A stretch of 64,000 bases of DNA from Podarcis raffonei (taxonomy: Eukaryota > Chordata > Lepidosauria > Squamata > Lacertidae). The DNA lies in NCBI RefSeq assembly GCF_027172205.1, contig NC_070614.1:48176001-48240000 (forward strand), read 5' to 3'. Both the position numbers and the translations under genes were made by a program. Below are positions 12,473 through 23,700 of the stretch, piece by piece (the first letter of the stretch is position 1; each line of letters opens with the position of its first letter). Below the pieces are notes generated by a model that was given only the letters and a program-made list of their open reading frames with translations, searched no databases and was not told where the DNA came from.

Positions 12473-12593
12473 CCTTGTAGGCAAGCTTCTTTGCAATCTT
12501 GGATGCTCTTTGCCTATCAGTCCCTGCAGAATGACTTAAGCAAACTAGATTTCATGATACCTGTCTCTGTCAATAGAGCACAACAAGAGAGAT

Positions 12594-13030
12594 AGGCACA
12601 CCTTATTTAAAAAGCAAAGCAGTATAAACACATGCTTTGCATGCTAAGTGAGATTTCCAACACTCAGATTTCAAAACAGACCAATAATATGAAGAAAATA
12701 CAAAATGGGAGAAAAGAAATTGAGAGCCCTGGCTGCTTCTTGCCACTATTTCTATCTCCTTATGATACAGAGGTACATTATTATAATACCTTTTATGGTT
12801 GTTTATTGACAGTTTTCTTATTTCTCTGGTGTTCTGACCAGGTGCACAAATTATGTTGATTTGGATAATTGTACAGTGACTTAATAACTTTTAAAATGTT
12901 TGAATTCCAATGAGGGTTTTTTTTTAATCATGTTGAGTTCTGTGTTTATTCTCAAATCTTCCTACATGCTACCTCTGCCCCTTTGTGGCACAAAAAAGTG
13001 GCATTTAGCTAAAAGTCTTCCATGATATGT
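12594..13030 (-). promoter_or_regulatory. 5'-flank block upstream of V2R-A, copy 1
   Basis: Homologous to the block upstream of V2R-0 and V2R-D: it has gataggcacaccttattt near the gene and cacaaaaaagtggcattta at the far end. It starts about 120 bp upstream of the ATG. A second, diverged copy follows directly at about 13070-13590, so the proximal flank of V2R-A has been duplicated in tandem. Confidence 0.35.
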
Positions 13031-13069
13031 GAGTAAGATAAGATAAGTGAATAAAATAAGAATGATTGG

Positions 13070-13590
13070 CACACCTTATTTTAGAATCAAAACAGTATAA
13101 CCACATGCTTTGGCCAATAGGTGAGATTTCCAACACTCTGATTGCTAATCTAAGCAATATTATAAATATATATATATATAATGGGAGAAAGAAATGCCTT
13201 TAGAGTTCTGACCAGGTGCACAAATTATAGCGATTTGAACTATTGTAGGTTGAAAAAATAGTAAAAGATTTAGTTTTAGTTCCAAGGGTCATTTAAAAAA
13301 AAAAAACATGTTGAGTTGTGAGTTTATTCTCAAAAAGACCTACATATTACCTCTACCCATTAGAGGCACAAAAAGTGGCATTTAGCTTGACGTCTTCCAT
13401 GATAAGTGGACACCAGCAAGAAAGTCAAAGTGAATCTATTTTGTTTTGTAACTCAAAGCAGCAAAAGTTGAAAGAAAGATCACTACCCAACGCCCGTTTC
13501 AGCACATGACCTGACAGCTATTATTTCTCTCCATAATAAATTTGCGACAAAGAAACAGATGCGTCATCCATGAGGAGAATTATACTATTG
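13070..13590 (-). repeat. 5'-flank block upstream of V2R-A, copy 2 (tandem duplicate)
   Basis: Repeats the order of motifs of copy 1: ggcacaccttattttagaatc-like start, accacatgctttggcc, agttctgaccaggtgcaca, and cacaaaaagtggcatttagc. It includes a short TA tract at about 13165. This copy is closer to the V2R-0 version than copy 1 is at several places. Confidence 0.6.
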
Positions 13591-14033
13591 CAACATTAAA
13601 CATGAAATAAAGGCATGTGACACAAGTGAAGTCAGGGAGTTTTTATGTAAATTGTTTAAATTATCTTCAATTTGATTGTGTTGGAATTCAGCTGCTAACC
13701 ACTCAGTCAAGTCACACACTGCCACCTAGACAGGGTTGTATTTAAGGCCACCTATTTCCATCTGTTTTCACCTAAGGGGGCAGGGAGGCCTTGCTGGCCC
13801 ACCCCATCATGGGGCCCCGCAACTCTAAGAAGGTGTTACATGTTAGCTCCAAAGGTAATCTGCATTCAGTCAACAGGCCACAGAACCCAGAAGAAAAGAA
13901 TTGGGTCTGACCTTTCACTTTAAATGTGTATCAGACTGCTTACAGCCCCCTATACTATGCTGACCCTGCCCAATTCTATTTCTTCCTTTTTTTGTTAGAC
14001 AACAATATCCACCATGACAAGCGGTTAACAAGA

Positions 14034-14215
14034 GAAGCCACCTTACACTGAAACAGATCTGTTTTTTCTTCTAGCTCTGTATTTCCTTCTCTTGAGTTGG
14101 CAGCAAAACTCCAAGGCCTCAGACAAGGTCCCACCTAACCCTACCTGGGGATTCCTGGGATTGAACCTGGGGCTTCTGCTTGCAGAGCAGATGTTCTACC
14201 ACTGAATTATGGCCT
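14034..14215 (-). mobile_element. tRNA-derived SINE (second family), between V2R-A and V2R-B
   Basis: The minus strand reads aaggccataattcagtggta and ccaggttcaatccc, ending tcagtgtaaggtggcttct. It is followed by V2R exon-3 relics, in the same order as upstream of V2R-0. Confidence 0.6.
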
Positions 14216-14334
14216 TGCAGTGGTGGCTGGGGTAGCATACCAAAGAATAAGGAAGAGTCAGTCTGGAGCTCTCAAGGCAAAAATGGCCCTGAGCTCCAGG
14301 GAAACAGCCATATACAAGCTTTCCCCTCCCCTTT

Positions 14335-14414
14335 CCATTTGACTGTATATCCAAATCTTCATGTGCCAATGGAAGATAATAAAGTATGTTCTGCAGAGAG
14401 AGGCTGGAAAGCCT
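14335..14414 (+). pseudogene. Relic of V2R exon 3, between V2R-A and V2R-B (copy 1)
   Basis: ccatttgactgtatatccaa, gtgccaatggaagataataa and gagagaggctggaaagcctt match exon 3 of V2R-B and V2R-E. About 100 bp of unrelated sequence separates it from a second partial repeat of the same exon end. Confidence 0.6.
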
Positions 14415-14509
14415 TCCTGTTACTCCTTCTCACTCATTGTAGTATTTTCTCTAGTAATTTGTATGAAACATGTTTCATTTTTATTGTGACATATATTGCA
14501 AAACAATAA

Positions 14510-15350
14510 AGTGTGTGCTGGAGAGAAGAGGATGGAAAGCCTTACTGGACTTCAGTTTGAACAGCTCATGACTGGCCACAGATAGAATATCTACAAGGCT
14601 GTCTATGTTGCGGCACATGCTTTGCATCCCATTTACTTTGTTGTTTAGTCGTTTAGTCGTGTCCGACTCTTCGTGACCCCATGGACCAGAGCACGCCAGG
14701 CACTTCTGTCTTCCACTGCCTCCCGCAGTTTGGTCAGACTCATGTTTGTAGCTTCGAAGACACTATCCAACCATCTCGTCCTCTGTCGTCCCCTTCTCCT
14801 TGTGCCCTCCATCTTTCCCAACATCAGGGTCTTTTCCAGGGAGTCTTCTCTTCTCATGAGGTGGCCAAAGTATTGGAGCCTCAGCTTCACGATCTGTCCT
14901 TCCAGTGAGCACTCAGGGCTGATTTCCTTAAGAATGGATACGTTTGATCTTCTTGCAGTCTATGGGACTCTCAAGAGTCTCCTCCAGCACCATAATTCAA
15001 AAGCATCAATTCTTCGGCGATCAGCCTTCTTTATGGTCCAGCTCTCACTTCTATACATCACTACTGGGAAAACCATAGCTTTTACTATACGGACTTTTGT
15101 TGGCAAGGTGATGTCTCTACTTTTTAAGATGCTGTCTAGGTTTGTCATTGCTTTCCTCCCAAGAAGCAGGCGTCTTTTAATTTCGTGGCTGCTGTCACCA
15201 TCTGCAGTGATCACGGAGCCCAAGAAAGTAAAATCTCTCACTGCCTCCATTTCTTCCCCTTCTATTTGCCATTTACTAGTCCAGATCAAAGCACAGAGCA
15301 ATAGAGGGGGATGAAAGTTTTGGATTTCAAGATCTGCAAGCTTGACGGTG
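14510..15350 (+). pseudogene. Relic of V2R exon 3 end, split by a BovB LINE
   Basis: 14510-14637 has gtgctggagagaagaggatg, agctcatgactggccacaga and ctacaaggctgtctatgttg, the counterpart of [19 protein letters not shown] in intact genes. After the BovB insert it resumes at 15278 with agtccagatcaaagcacaga to gatttcaagatctgcaagct (the FELQDLQ region). An unsplit copy is at 54544-54770. Confidence 0.75.
14638..15268 (-). mobile_element. BovB (RTE) LINE, 3' fragment, inserted in a V2R relic
   Basis: Minus-strand frames read [30 protein letters not shown] and [16 protein letters not shown], the hallmark of the BovB C-terminus, preceded by [18 protein letters not shown]. Flanked by ccatttact at 14629-14637 and 15269-15277 (up to two bases may belong to the element). 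An empty site exists at about 54685. At least one frame change separates the two open pieces. Confidence 0.88.
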
Positions 15351-15779
15351 ATCTTATGGGGTGCTGCACTGCTATTAGAAACTCAGCTCTACATTTCTCC
15401 ATAAAATCTGAATTTTTCCCGATTTCATCTTATGAAATGTCACAATTTCCCCCATGATTCTTTTTGGAGGGATTCACAGATATTTGTGCACATCAGTCAT
15501 GAAAATCATTGTATTTTTCTATCATTGCATTATAAAGGTTAAAGTTTCCTTTCTAAGAGCTGAATAAAAATGAAGAAGGAAATTGTTTAAACTATGGTTG
15601 TACATTATATTGATAATGAGAGATGGTTGCAGAAGAGACATGAAGGCTGTTTCTTTTGGTCTCTGTGGTAATTTTTGAGAGGAGTTTGGTGAAAACCATT
15701 TGACAGAAAATTGAATCCATAAGTTCACTTACTCACTTTGGGAAGAGTATCTTTTAAGTATTCTGATCCCAAGCTGCAC

Positions 15780-16115
15780 ATTGTCAGGGAACTGCCATCG
15801 GAGCTAGAGGAGGAGGCAAGGCTCCCGAGCGATGCTGGAGAGGGGCCCAGCAGGAGGAGAGGCAGCCCATCTGCTGGGGAAGGCAATCAGCATAACACCA
15901 GGGGTGAAGGGGGGGCTGATGGGGGAATCGGCGAAGGGGCTCCAGGACTCCTCGCCAGAGACCAGCGGGGAGAGCACAGATCCTCCGCTGCCCACACCCA
16001 CCCTGCGCAGAAGACTTTGGCGCAGGGAGAGTAGGAGGAGACTTGGCGTCAAAGAACTTCTGTGTTGGAAGAAGTTCAAGAAACACCCACTGACGGATTC
16101 TGCTAGTGACTGAGC
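15780..16115. repeat. Unclassified GC-rich block, repeat-like
   Basis: Much richer in G and C than its surroundings, open in several frames on both strands, and absent from the matching flank of V2R-E (which goes straight from about 55160 to the L1 remnant at 55195). It behaves like an insertion. I do not recognise the family; a retroelement piece is possible. Confidence 0.4.
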
Positions 16116-16299
16116 AGCCACGAAGCGAATGGCTGTCCAGACAAGAAAGGTTTAACCAGGCAACCAAGCCCAGAGTGGCAGTAATTATGCACGAGCAACC
16201 CCTATAACCATTACACACCTTGACCTCATTTACAGGCGGTTCAGTTCTTTCATCAACAGTGCCATAACATGATGGTGAAATTCTGCCCCAGTCAGCAAC

Positions 16300-16380
16300 T
16301 GAGCCAATGCATTTTGCACTAGCTGCAAAAGCCAGCCTCAGGGGCAGCCCCACAAAATGTGCATTGCAGGAGCAATTCAT
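16300..16380 (-). repeat. Possible CR1/L2-like LINE scrap
   Basis: tgcattttgcactagctgca followed by ggggcagccccacaaaatgt and gcattgcagga resembles a conserved 3' coding stretch of these LINEs (compare the longer element next door, gcagcattctgcacccactg). Short and decayed. Confidence 0.4.
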
Positions 16381-16457
16381 TCTGAAGGCTACCAGTGCAA
16401 ATGAAACACTATCCGAAGGCCTTGAAAGCCTGGGAAAGCATGTGGAAGGAAGAGAAG

Positions 16458-16625
16458 GTCCCAACAAAATAAGAGTGGATTACCAAAATGATGGATTATG
16501 CTGAATGGGCAAAGATGACCGTGAAGATCAGACATCAAGTTGATAAAGTTTTTAAACAAGAATGGGACAATTTGGTTGAGTACCTTAAAATCCACTGTAG
16601 CTATTTAGAAACATTAGCAGGCTTG

Positions 16626-16671
<46 letters not shown>

Positions 16672-18385
16672 TTTTATTTATACCCCACCCTCCCCAGCCA
16701 AGGCCGGGCTCAGAGCAGCTTACAAGCAATAATACAAACAAGTTGAATAATTACAACTTAAAAACAAAATTAAAATACAACATTAAAATAATGAAACATT
16801 AAAATATTAAAATGTAGCCTCATCGCAGGAGGAGAAGGAAAAGAAAAAGGAAAGAGAAGGAGGGAATCACATTGGCTCCAAGCCAAAGGCCAGGTGGAAC
16901 AACTCTGTCTTACAGGCCCTGCGGAAAGAAATAAGATCCTGCAGGGCCCTGGTCTCATGAGGCAGAGCGTTCCACCAGGCCGGAGCCAGAGTTGAAAAAG
17001 CCTTGGCTCTGGTTGAAGCCAATCTAACTTCTTTAGGGCCCGGGACCACTAGGGTGTTGCTATTTATGGACCTTGAGGCTTTCCGTGGGGCATACCGGGA
17101 AAGGCAGTCCAGTAGGTAAGAGGGTCCTAGGCCGTGAAGGGCTTTAAAAGTCAAAATCTGACCGTGTACTCCACCGGGAGCCAGTGCAGCTTGAAAAGCA
17201 CTGGGTCAATATACTCCCATGGCAGAGACCCTGTGAGGAGCCTCGCTGCAGCATTCTGCACCCACTGGAGTTTCTGGGACAGGTTCAAGGGCAGCACCGC
17301 GTAGAGCGAATTACAGTAGTCAAGCCTGGAGGTGACCGTTGCATTGATCACTGTGGCCAGGTCGGGGCGGGAAAGGTAAGGGACCGACTGCTTGATGCAG
17401 CAAAGGTGGAAAAATGTCGCCTTGGCTGTTGCTGTAACCTGCGCCTCCATGGAAAGAGAGGCGTCAAGGATTACACCCAAACTCTTAACGCAAGGCAATG
17501 GCACTAATTGGGCCCCCGCAAGAGAAGGGAGTTGGTCCCTCATCCCCATGCCATCCCGACCCAGCCATAGGACCTCTGTCTTCGAAGGATTTAGTTTCAA
17601 TTGGCTCCCATGAAACCATCCAGCCACAGCTTCCAAGCATCTGGTCAGTGTGTTCGGGGCCGAGTCGGTGTGGCCATCCATCAGCAGATAGAGCTGAGTG
17701 TCATCAGCATATTGGTGACAGCCTCTATCCAGTTGTCTACGGAGATCATCTGTTAGGGCAACCAGAGCCATCTCGGTCCCAAAACCAGGATGGAAACCGG
17801 ACTGAAATGGGTCTAAAGCTGATGTTTCCTCCAGAAACCTACCAAGCTGTTCAGTAACCGCTCTCTCAATTACCTTACCCAGATATGGAAGATTTGAAAC
17901 TGGGCGGTAATTGGATAGGTCTAAGGGATCTAGTGAAGTTTTCTTTAAGAGTGGACACACCACTGCTTCCTTCAGTTCCCCTGGGAATGTCCCCGTGTTA
18001 AGGGACAAATTGATAATTTCAACCAGGGGGGTCCGCACGACACCTGGTCACTCCCTAATCAGCCAAGACGGGCACGGATCAAGGAGGCAGGTGGTGGGCC
18101 TACCAACTTGGAGGAATCTATCCACATCAGCAGGGAGTATCCGATTGAAATGGTCCAAAAGTGAAGTGTTATATATAACATTTATGAAATAAAATGAATT
18201 AAAGTAGTAAATAAGGAGATGAAATAGAATGGATAATTATAATTATATGCAAGAAAAGAGGGTAAAATATGGGAACCAGGGTGGAACAGGGGGAAGTATG
18301 AGGGGTTTGTATAATCCCAGTTTTGTATATGTGGAAAATGTTTGGCATGTATGGAAATAATGTTAACATAAAAATCGGGGGGGGG
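16458..18385 (+). mobile_element. L1 ORF2 C-terminus and 3' UTR remnant, split by the L2-clade LINE
   Basis: 16458-16629 reads in part EWAKMTVKIRHQVDKV and EWDNLVEYL, an L1 ORF2 end; 18175-18385 is the continuation of its 3' UTR. The same remnant is uninterrupted at 55195-55525 upstream of V2R-E, so it predates the split of B and E. Confidence 0.75.
16630..18174 (-). mobile_element. L2-clade LINE (3' half) with ATT-repeat tail, inserted in an L1 remnant
   Basis: Minus-strand frames at 18038-17151 and 17154-16867 read DLSNYRPVSNLPYLGKVIER, DPFQSGFHPG, QYADDTQLYL, LNPSKTEVLWLG and TSRLDYCNSLYAVLP, then HGLGPSYLLDCLSRYAP and AWWNALPHE. The 3' end has gctggggagggtggggtata followed by the (ATT)n tract seen as ataataat at 16630-16672. 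A block between the palm motifs (around codon 105 of the long frame) is missing. It splits an L1 end whose uninterrupted homologue is near 55315. Confidence 0.88.
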
Positions 18386-18860
18386 GGTAAGAAAAAAGAA
18401 AGAAACCCTGAGAAAGCAATTGATTAATTCTTCTCTTGTTGATGAATCTGGGAGGGGAGTGGGGGGTTGTTTGGAGAAGAGTGTTGCCACAGATTTATTG
18501 TGAAGAGAAATGTTGGTTTCCCAGCCCTTTCATTTAACTAAAGTTTCACAAGTGGTCTTCGTTGTAAGATTTGTTGCTTTGCATCCACAAATGACTTCCT
18601 TCTTATTTTTTTGGCTGATTTTCACTTACCAATTGCCACTTTGTGGGCCACTCAGGGGCAGAGGCAACATGGAGTCATTATGATGATGATGGTGATTGTT
18701 AAAAAGTGTCACTATGAGTTAAAACTCTGAAAAAGTTATTATCTCTCCATGCAATTATCCAATTTATTATAATTTGTTCAATTAAGCAAAACTCATGAGA
18801 CTTTCCAGTATCCACTTCTTAAGAGGCTTGTGGGAAGGGGAAATAAGCTGCACTGCAAGG

Positions 18861-20712
18861 ATGCTTGATCTATTTCTGTTGCTGCTTTTGCAAGTGGCTT
18901 TTGTCTACAATGCAAATACTACCAGCTGTCCCACCAGTTATCCTGTTCCTGTTCCCCATGAGTGGTACCAGCCAGGTGACCTCATCATTGGTGGGATTTC
19001 TTCTCAGATCTTTTATGTATTTCTTGAAGTTTTCTTCAAAGAACAGCCTTCACAGAATATGTTCAAATTTCCATAGTAAGTGTCTCCCCACTTATCCCTT
19101 CAAATCCCTATTTCTTTCGTGTTATGTCTAACTGATTTCAAGTCTTTCTTAAAGTATTATGTACTGTACATAATTTAAGTGGATTGAGAAAGTTATTTTC
19201 AGCATTTAAATAAACTCAAAAAGATTAACAGACCAATCCTTTATTTTTGAGAGTAGTTGCTGGACATATATAATCCTTTTTCTTTAAAATTCTTCATGGA
19301 GTTTCTTTCAGAATTGTAATTCTATGTCCTTCAATGTGTAGGTTGCTTTTGAAGAGTTTGTAAAATTCTATCCTTTATAGCCCTTGACGTAAATTGTACC
19401 AAACCATGTCCTGACAGTTTTTTGCTTTGGCATTTTCTGAATTAATATGCAATACTGTCAATGAGGGAATCAAGTCTCCTCCATCTCAAGAAATTTGAAC
19501 TTCTTATGCTAATCTCCATTTAAGTTGTCTTCTTCTTGTTCTTGGATTTCCGATATTTTTTTAGGAAGAATTCTTTTTGCGGCATTTCTAGAACCACTAT
19601 TTGATATTTTGGTTTTTCTTTTTCACCTTTCAATGCTATAATATCCAGTTTTTTCTTAACTTGGTAATTCTTCTCACCCCATTTTTTGACTGTCTCCTCA
19701 ACAGAGACTGTTCTTTTTCTTAACTCCTGTATATTTAATGAAAGCTGAGGCAGTGCACTGGTGTTGGTCCCAGGATCGTTTTCAATGCTGCCAGAGTCTC
19801 ATTTAAATCAGTCTTCTTTCAGCTGCCATTAAAGCTAAAACTCATCTTTCTGTCTGGGCAGTTTGCAGTAAATACCTCACTTTTTTCCGTAACAGTGTAC
19901 TTACTTTTTAAAAAGAATCTAATTTAATCAAGTTAGTGGAAGTCAGCCACTTACACTCTTGCATTCTGAGACTTACAATGACAGAGTCAATGAAGATGTC
20001 TGGCTGCATCTCGCCACTCTACCTGCCCATAACTGAGTCCTCTGACTCTATCCAGGTCAAGGAAAGGTGATTGCAACATACTTGGGTGATCTCAAGCCTA
20101 CTCCAAAAACCATCAGAGTGTTTAAAGGAGCATATTGGCCACCTGGGACAAAGCTGCAGGGTGCATTTCTGGCTAAGCCAGAAACCCACAATTTCCACTT
20201 GAAATTTTGAAAATATAACTTTATTTGCAGCGTGGTGACAAAATTCTATCAGCATACCCTTGCCTTGGCATTTGCTGTAAAAGAAATCAACAAGAATCAA
20301 AAGATCTTGCCAAATCTCACCCTTGGATTCCACATCTATGATAGTTATTACGATGCAATGATGACCTATCGGACTACTCTGGACCTACTTTTCAAATCAC
20401 GTAGATTTGTCCCCAACTATATATGTGACACTCAAAAAAACCTCGTAGCCATCATTGGAGGACTTAGCTCTGTTACCTCCTTTTTTATTGCCGACACCAT
20501 AGGCCTCTACAAAATTCCACAGGTAGGAGCGATGAATGGGGGGGGGAGATATATGGATTTTCATATTTTACATTCTTCCATTGCCAATAAGGCTGTCACT
20601 GAGGTTCCCTAGGAAGAAGACTTAAACATCAATATAGCAGCAAGATTACTGGCTGGGATTCCTTTGGAATATTAGTTTTAATCGTAGCAGCAGCAGTAGC
20701 AGTAATAATAAT

Positions 20713-20757
<45 letters not shown>

Positions 20758-23700
20758 AAAGCTTCACTGTAATGTAAAGGTAAAGGTAAAGGGACCCCTG
20801 ATCATGAGGTCCAGTCGTGACTGACTCTGGGGTTGCGGTGCTCATCTCGCTTTATTGGCCGAGGGAGCCGGCGTACAGCTTCCGGGTCATGTGGCCAGCA
20901 TGACTAAGCTGCTTCTGGCGAACCAGAGCAGCACACGGAAACGCCGTTTACCTTCCCACCAGAGAGGTACCTATTTATCTACTTGTACTTTGATGTGCTT
21001 TCAAACTGCTAGGTTGGCAGGAGCAGGGACTGAGCAACAGGAGCTCACCCCGTCACGGGGATTCGAACCGCCGACCGTTTGATTGGCAAGTCCTAGGCTC
21101 TGTGGTTTAACCCACAGCGCCACCCGCGTCCCTGATATCTTTGCAAATATTTGGATTGAACTGTCCTCAAACTCTACCTGTGATGAATGAACAGGTACAT
21201 GCTCAAAATGAAGGTTTATCCTGACATAAATCTATCATGTCTGTACACTTCCGTTTAGCTCACATATGGAACTTTTCCCCCTGCGGAGGGTGATGCAGAT
21301 CAGTTCATTTCCTTTTACCACATGGTACCCAATGACAGCCATCAGTATATGGGGATAATCAACTTACTGAAGTATTTTGGATGGACATGGGCTGGACTTC
21401 TTGTTGCAGAGGGTGACGATGGAGAGAACTTTGTGCGGACCCTGGAATCATTGCTTTCCGAGCATGGAATTTGTTCAGCCTTCAACCAAAAAATACCACA
21501 AATAGGCCGGATAGATAAGCTGAGTGAAACAACTGGTATGCTCAGGCATATTTCTCTCTCTTTAGCCAATGATAAAATCAGTGCATGTATACTCTTTGGA
21601 GAATCTTTGACCATTATATGGATGATATCTAGTATTTTTCTATATGAGTTTGAAAATAAGGAAAGCTCACCATTTAGGAAGGTATGGATCATAACAACCC
21701 AAATTGATTTCATAGTAAAGGATCTTGAGCTCTTTCAAGGTGCAATTTCTTTCACAATTCACTCAAAAGAGATTCTAAAATTCAATGAATATCTTCAGAA
21801 TTTAAAACCTGATAAAACAGAAGGAGATGGTTTTCTGCAAGAGTTCTGGGAGGAAGCATTTGAATGTACATTCCCAAACTCCAGTGTGCCAGTGGAAGGC
21901 AATGAACCATGTACTGGGGAAGAGAGGCTGGAGAGCCTTCCTACGACTCAGTTTGAGATGGGCATGACTGGCCAAAGCTACAGTATCTACAATGCTGTCT
22001 ATGTTGTGGCTCATGCTTTGCATGCCATGTACTCAAGCAGATCGAAGCAAAAAGGAATGGTCTGGGATAAGAAATTTGAACTTCAAGACCAACTGTCTTT
22101 GCAGGTAATGTGTTGAAATCAAAATTTTCTTTATCCAATGGATTGAATAGTCCAAGGTGGGGCTGCATCCAGTTTATCCTCCACAAATAGCTGATAAAAC
22201 GGGATTATTAATTGTACTCACTGACAAACTTAGAATCATAGAATAGTATAGTAGGAAGGGATGCCAAGGTTCATCTAGTCCAACTCCCTGGGGCCTATAG
22301 GAAGGAAGTTGAGCAGTTGGGGGAGTGGTGCAGGAAAAACAAACTTACTCCTTAACTTAAAGAAAACAACAGAGATCATTGTGGACTTTAGGAAATGTAA
22401 ATTGAATATTCAGCCACTTATTATTGAGGGGAAGTGCATGAAACAGGGCTCGGTGTTTCGATTTCTGGGAATGGAGTTGAGAGACGACCTAACCTGGGGA
22501 GAGAACAGCAAAGACCTGGTGAAGAGAGCACAGCAGAGGTTATATTTTCTGAGAATCCTCCGGAAAAACAATCTCTCAAAGGACCTGTTGATGGCATTTC
22601 ACCATTGCACTGTGGAGAGCGCACTAACTTATGGTCTGTGTGTGTGGTTTGGGAGCTGCACGGCCAGGGAAGAAACAATGCTATCCAGGGTTGTAAAGAC
22701 TGCAGAGAGAATAATTGGGTGCACTCTTCTCACCTTAGATCAAATCTATGCTGCCAGGTGCCATAAGAAAGCGGCAGAGATAGGGCAGGATAGTACACAC
22801 CCTGGAAATGATCTTTTTCAGCTTCTGCCTTCTGGAAGAAGGTATAGGGTTATAAAGGCCAGGACTAGCCGCCTGAGAAACAATTTCTATGCAAATGCAA
22901 TTCTGGTTCTAAACGCAGTATAAGGGGTCTCTATAGTATAGTGTATTTTAAAATGGGGTTTTAGAGTTTTTAGGAGTTTTTGAATGTTTTATGTAGTTTT
23001 GTAGTAGTTTATGTAGTTTTGTGGTAGTTTTATGTAGTTTTTATGTAGTTTTATGTAGTTTTTCAATTTCATTGTTCTGCATGGGACAGTGACAATAAAG
23101 ATATTGTAATCGTAATCGTAATGTAGAGATGTATGTTGTGTATGTTCACATCATCTCATGTACGTTTTGCTTGACATTACAATATCATCCAGTTACCATC
23201 TCTTTAGGTGAATAAGAGCTAATTTTTCACACATAGGGAGCAATTCAAAGCCCAGATCATCTGGGACAAGAGCAGATACAATGGTATATGCCCTCCATCC
23301 CAGGTTCACTTTGCCTCACTGGCTGAGCTCAGGCTGTGATAGGTTACAAAAGAGGGGTCTTGCTGAGGTGATGGAAGGCAGGGTCAGAATTACTCCCATT
23401 GAAAAACCCTTTCAGTCCATTCACATGACCCACAAACCTGGCAGAACCTACACTGGGGGGAAATGTGGTAAAAGTCAAATTGTGTTGACCCCATCCCCTT
23501 AACATAATTTTTCTAAAACTACATATCCACAGTTTTCATCTCTCTGAATTATCCGTGGTCCAACCCCCCCCCATTTCTTTACAAGTTGTTTCTAAAGACA
23601 AGATAACCTTTTTATTTGCTCACAATGGTCTCCTAAGTAAATTATAATTTCCCCCTATTCTTTTTAAACGTCATTATCTTCTTGATTCCTGAGTCTCCCA

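Larger units (their letters stand above)
12473..18860. other. Head-to-head intergenic region between V2R-A and V2R-B
   Basis: No intact gene. It holds the duplicated V2R-A flank, a tRNA-SINE, two V2R exon 3 relics, a BovB, an unclassified GC-rich block (about 15780-16115), a possible CR1-like scrap (16300-16380), an L1 end split by an L2-clade LINE, and the V2R-B flank (18575-18860). About 13600-14030 shows nothing I recognise. Confidence 0.8.

Noticed and set aside
15784-16467. 227-codon minus-strand frame in the GC-rich block
   Set aside because: High GC makes long frames likely on both strands; several overlapping frames are equally open, and none shows a domain.
17151-18038. 295-codon open frame as a host gene
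   Set aside because: Reverse transcriptase motifs (NYRPVSNLP, YADDTQLYL) show it is an L2-clade LINE.
18795-18860. Upstream in-frame ATG of V2R-B, adding 22 residues before the signal peptide
   Set aside because: The paralogue E has no ATG there, and a start there would bury the signal peptide behind a polar stretch.
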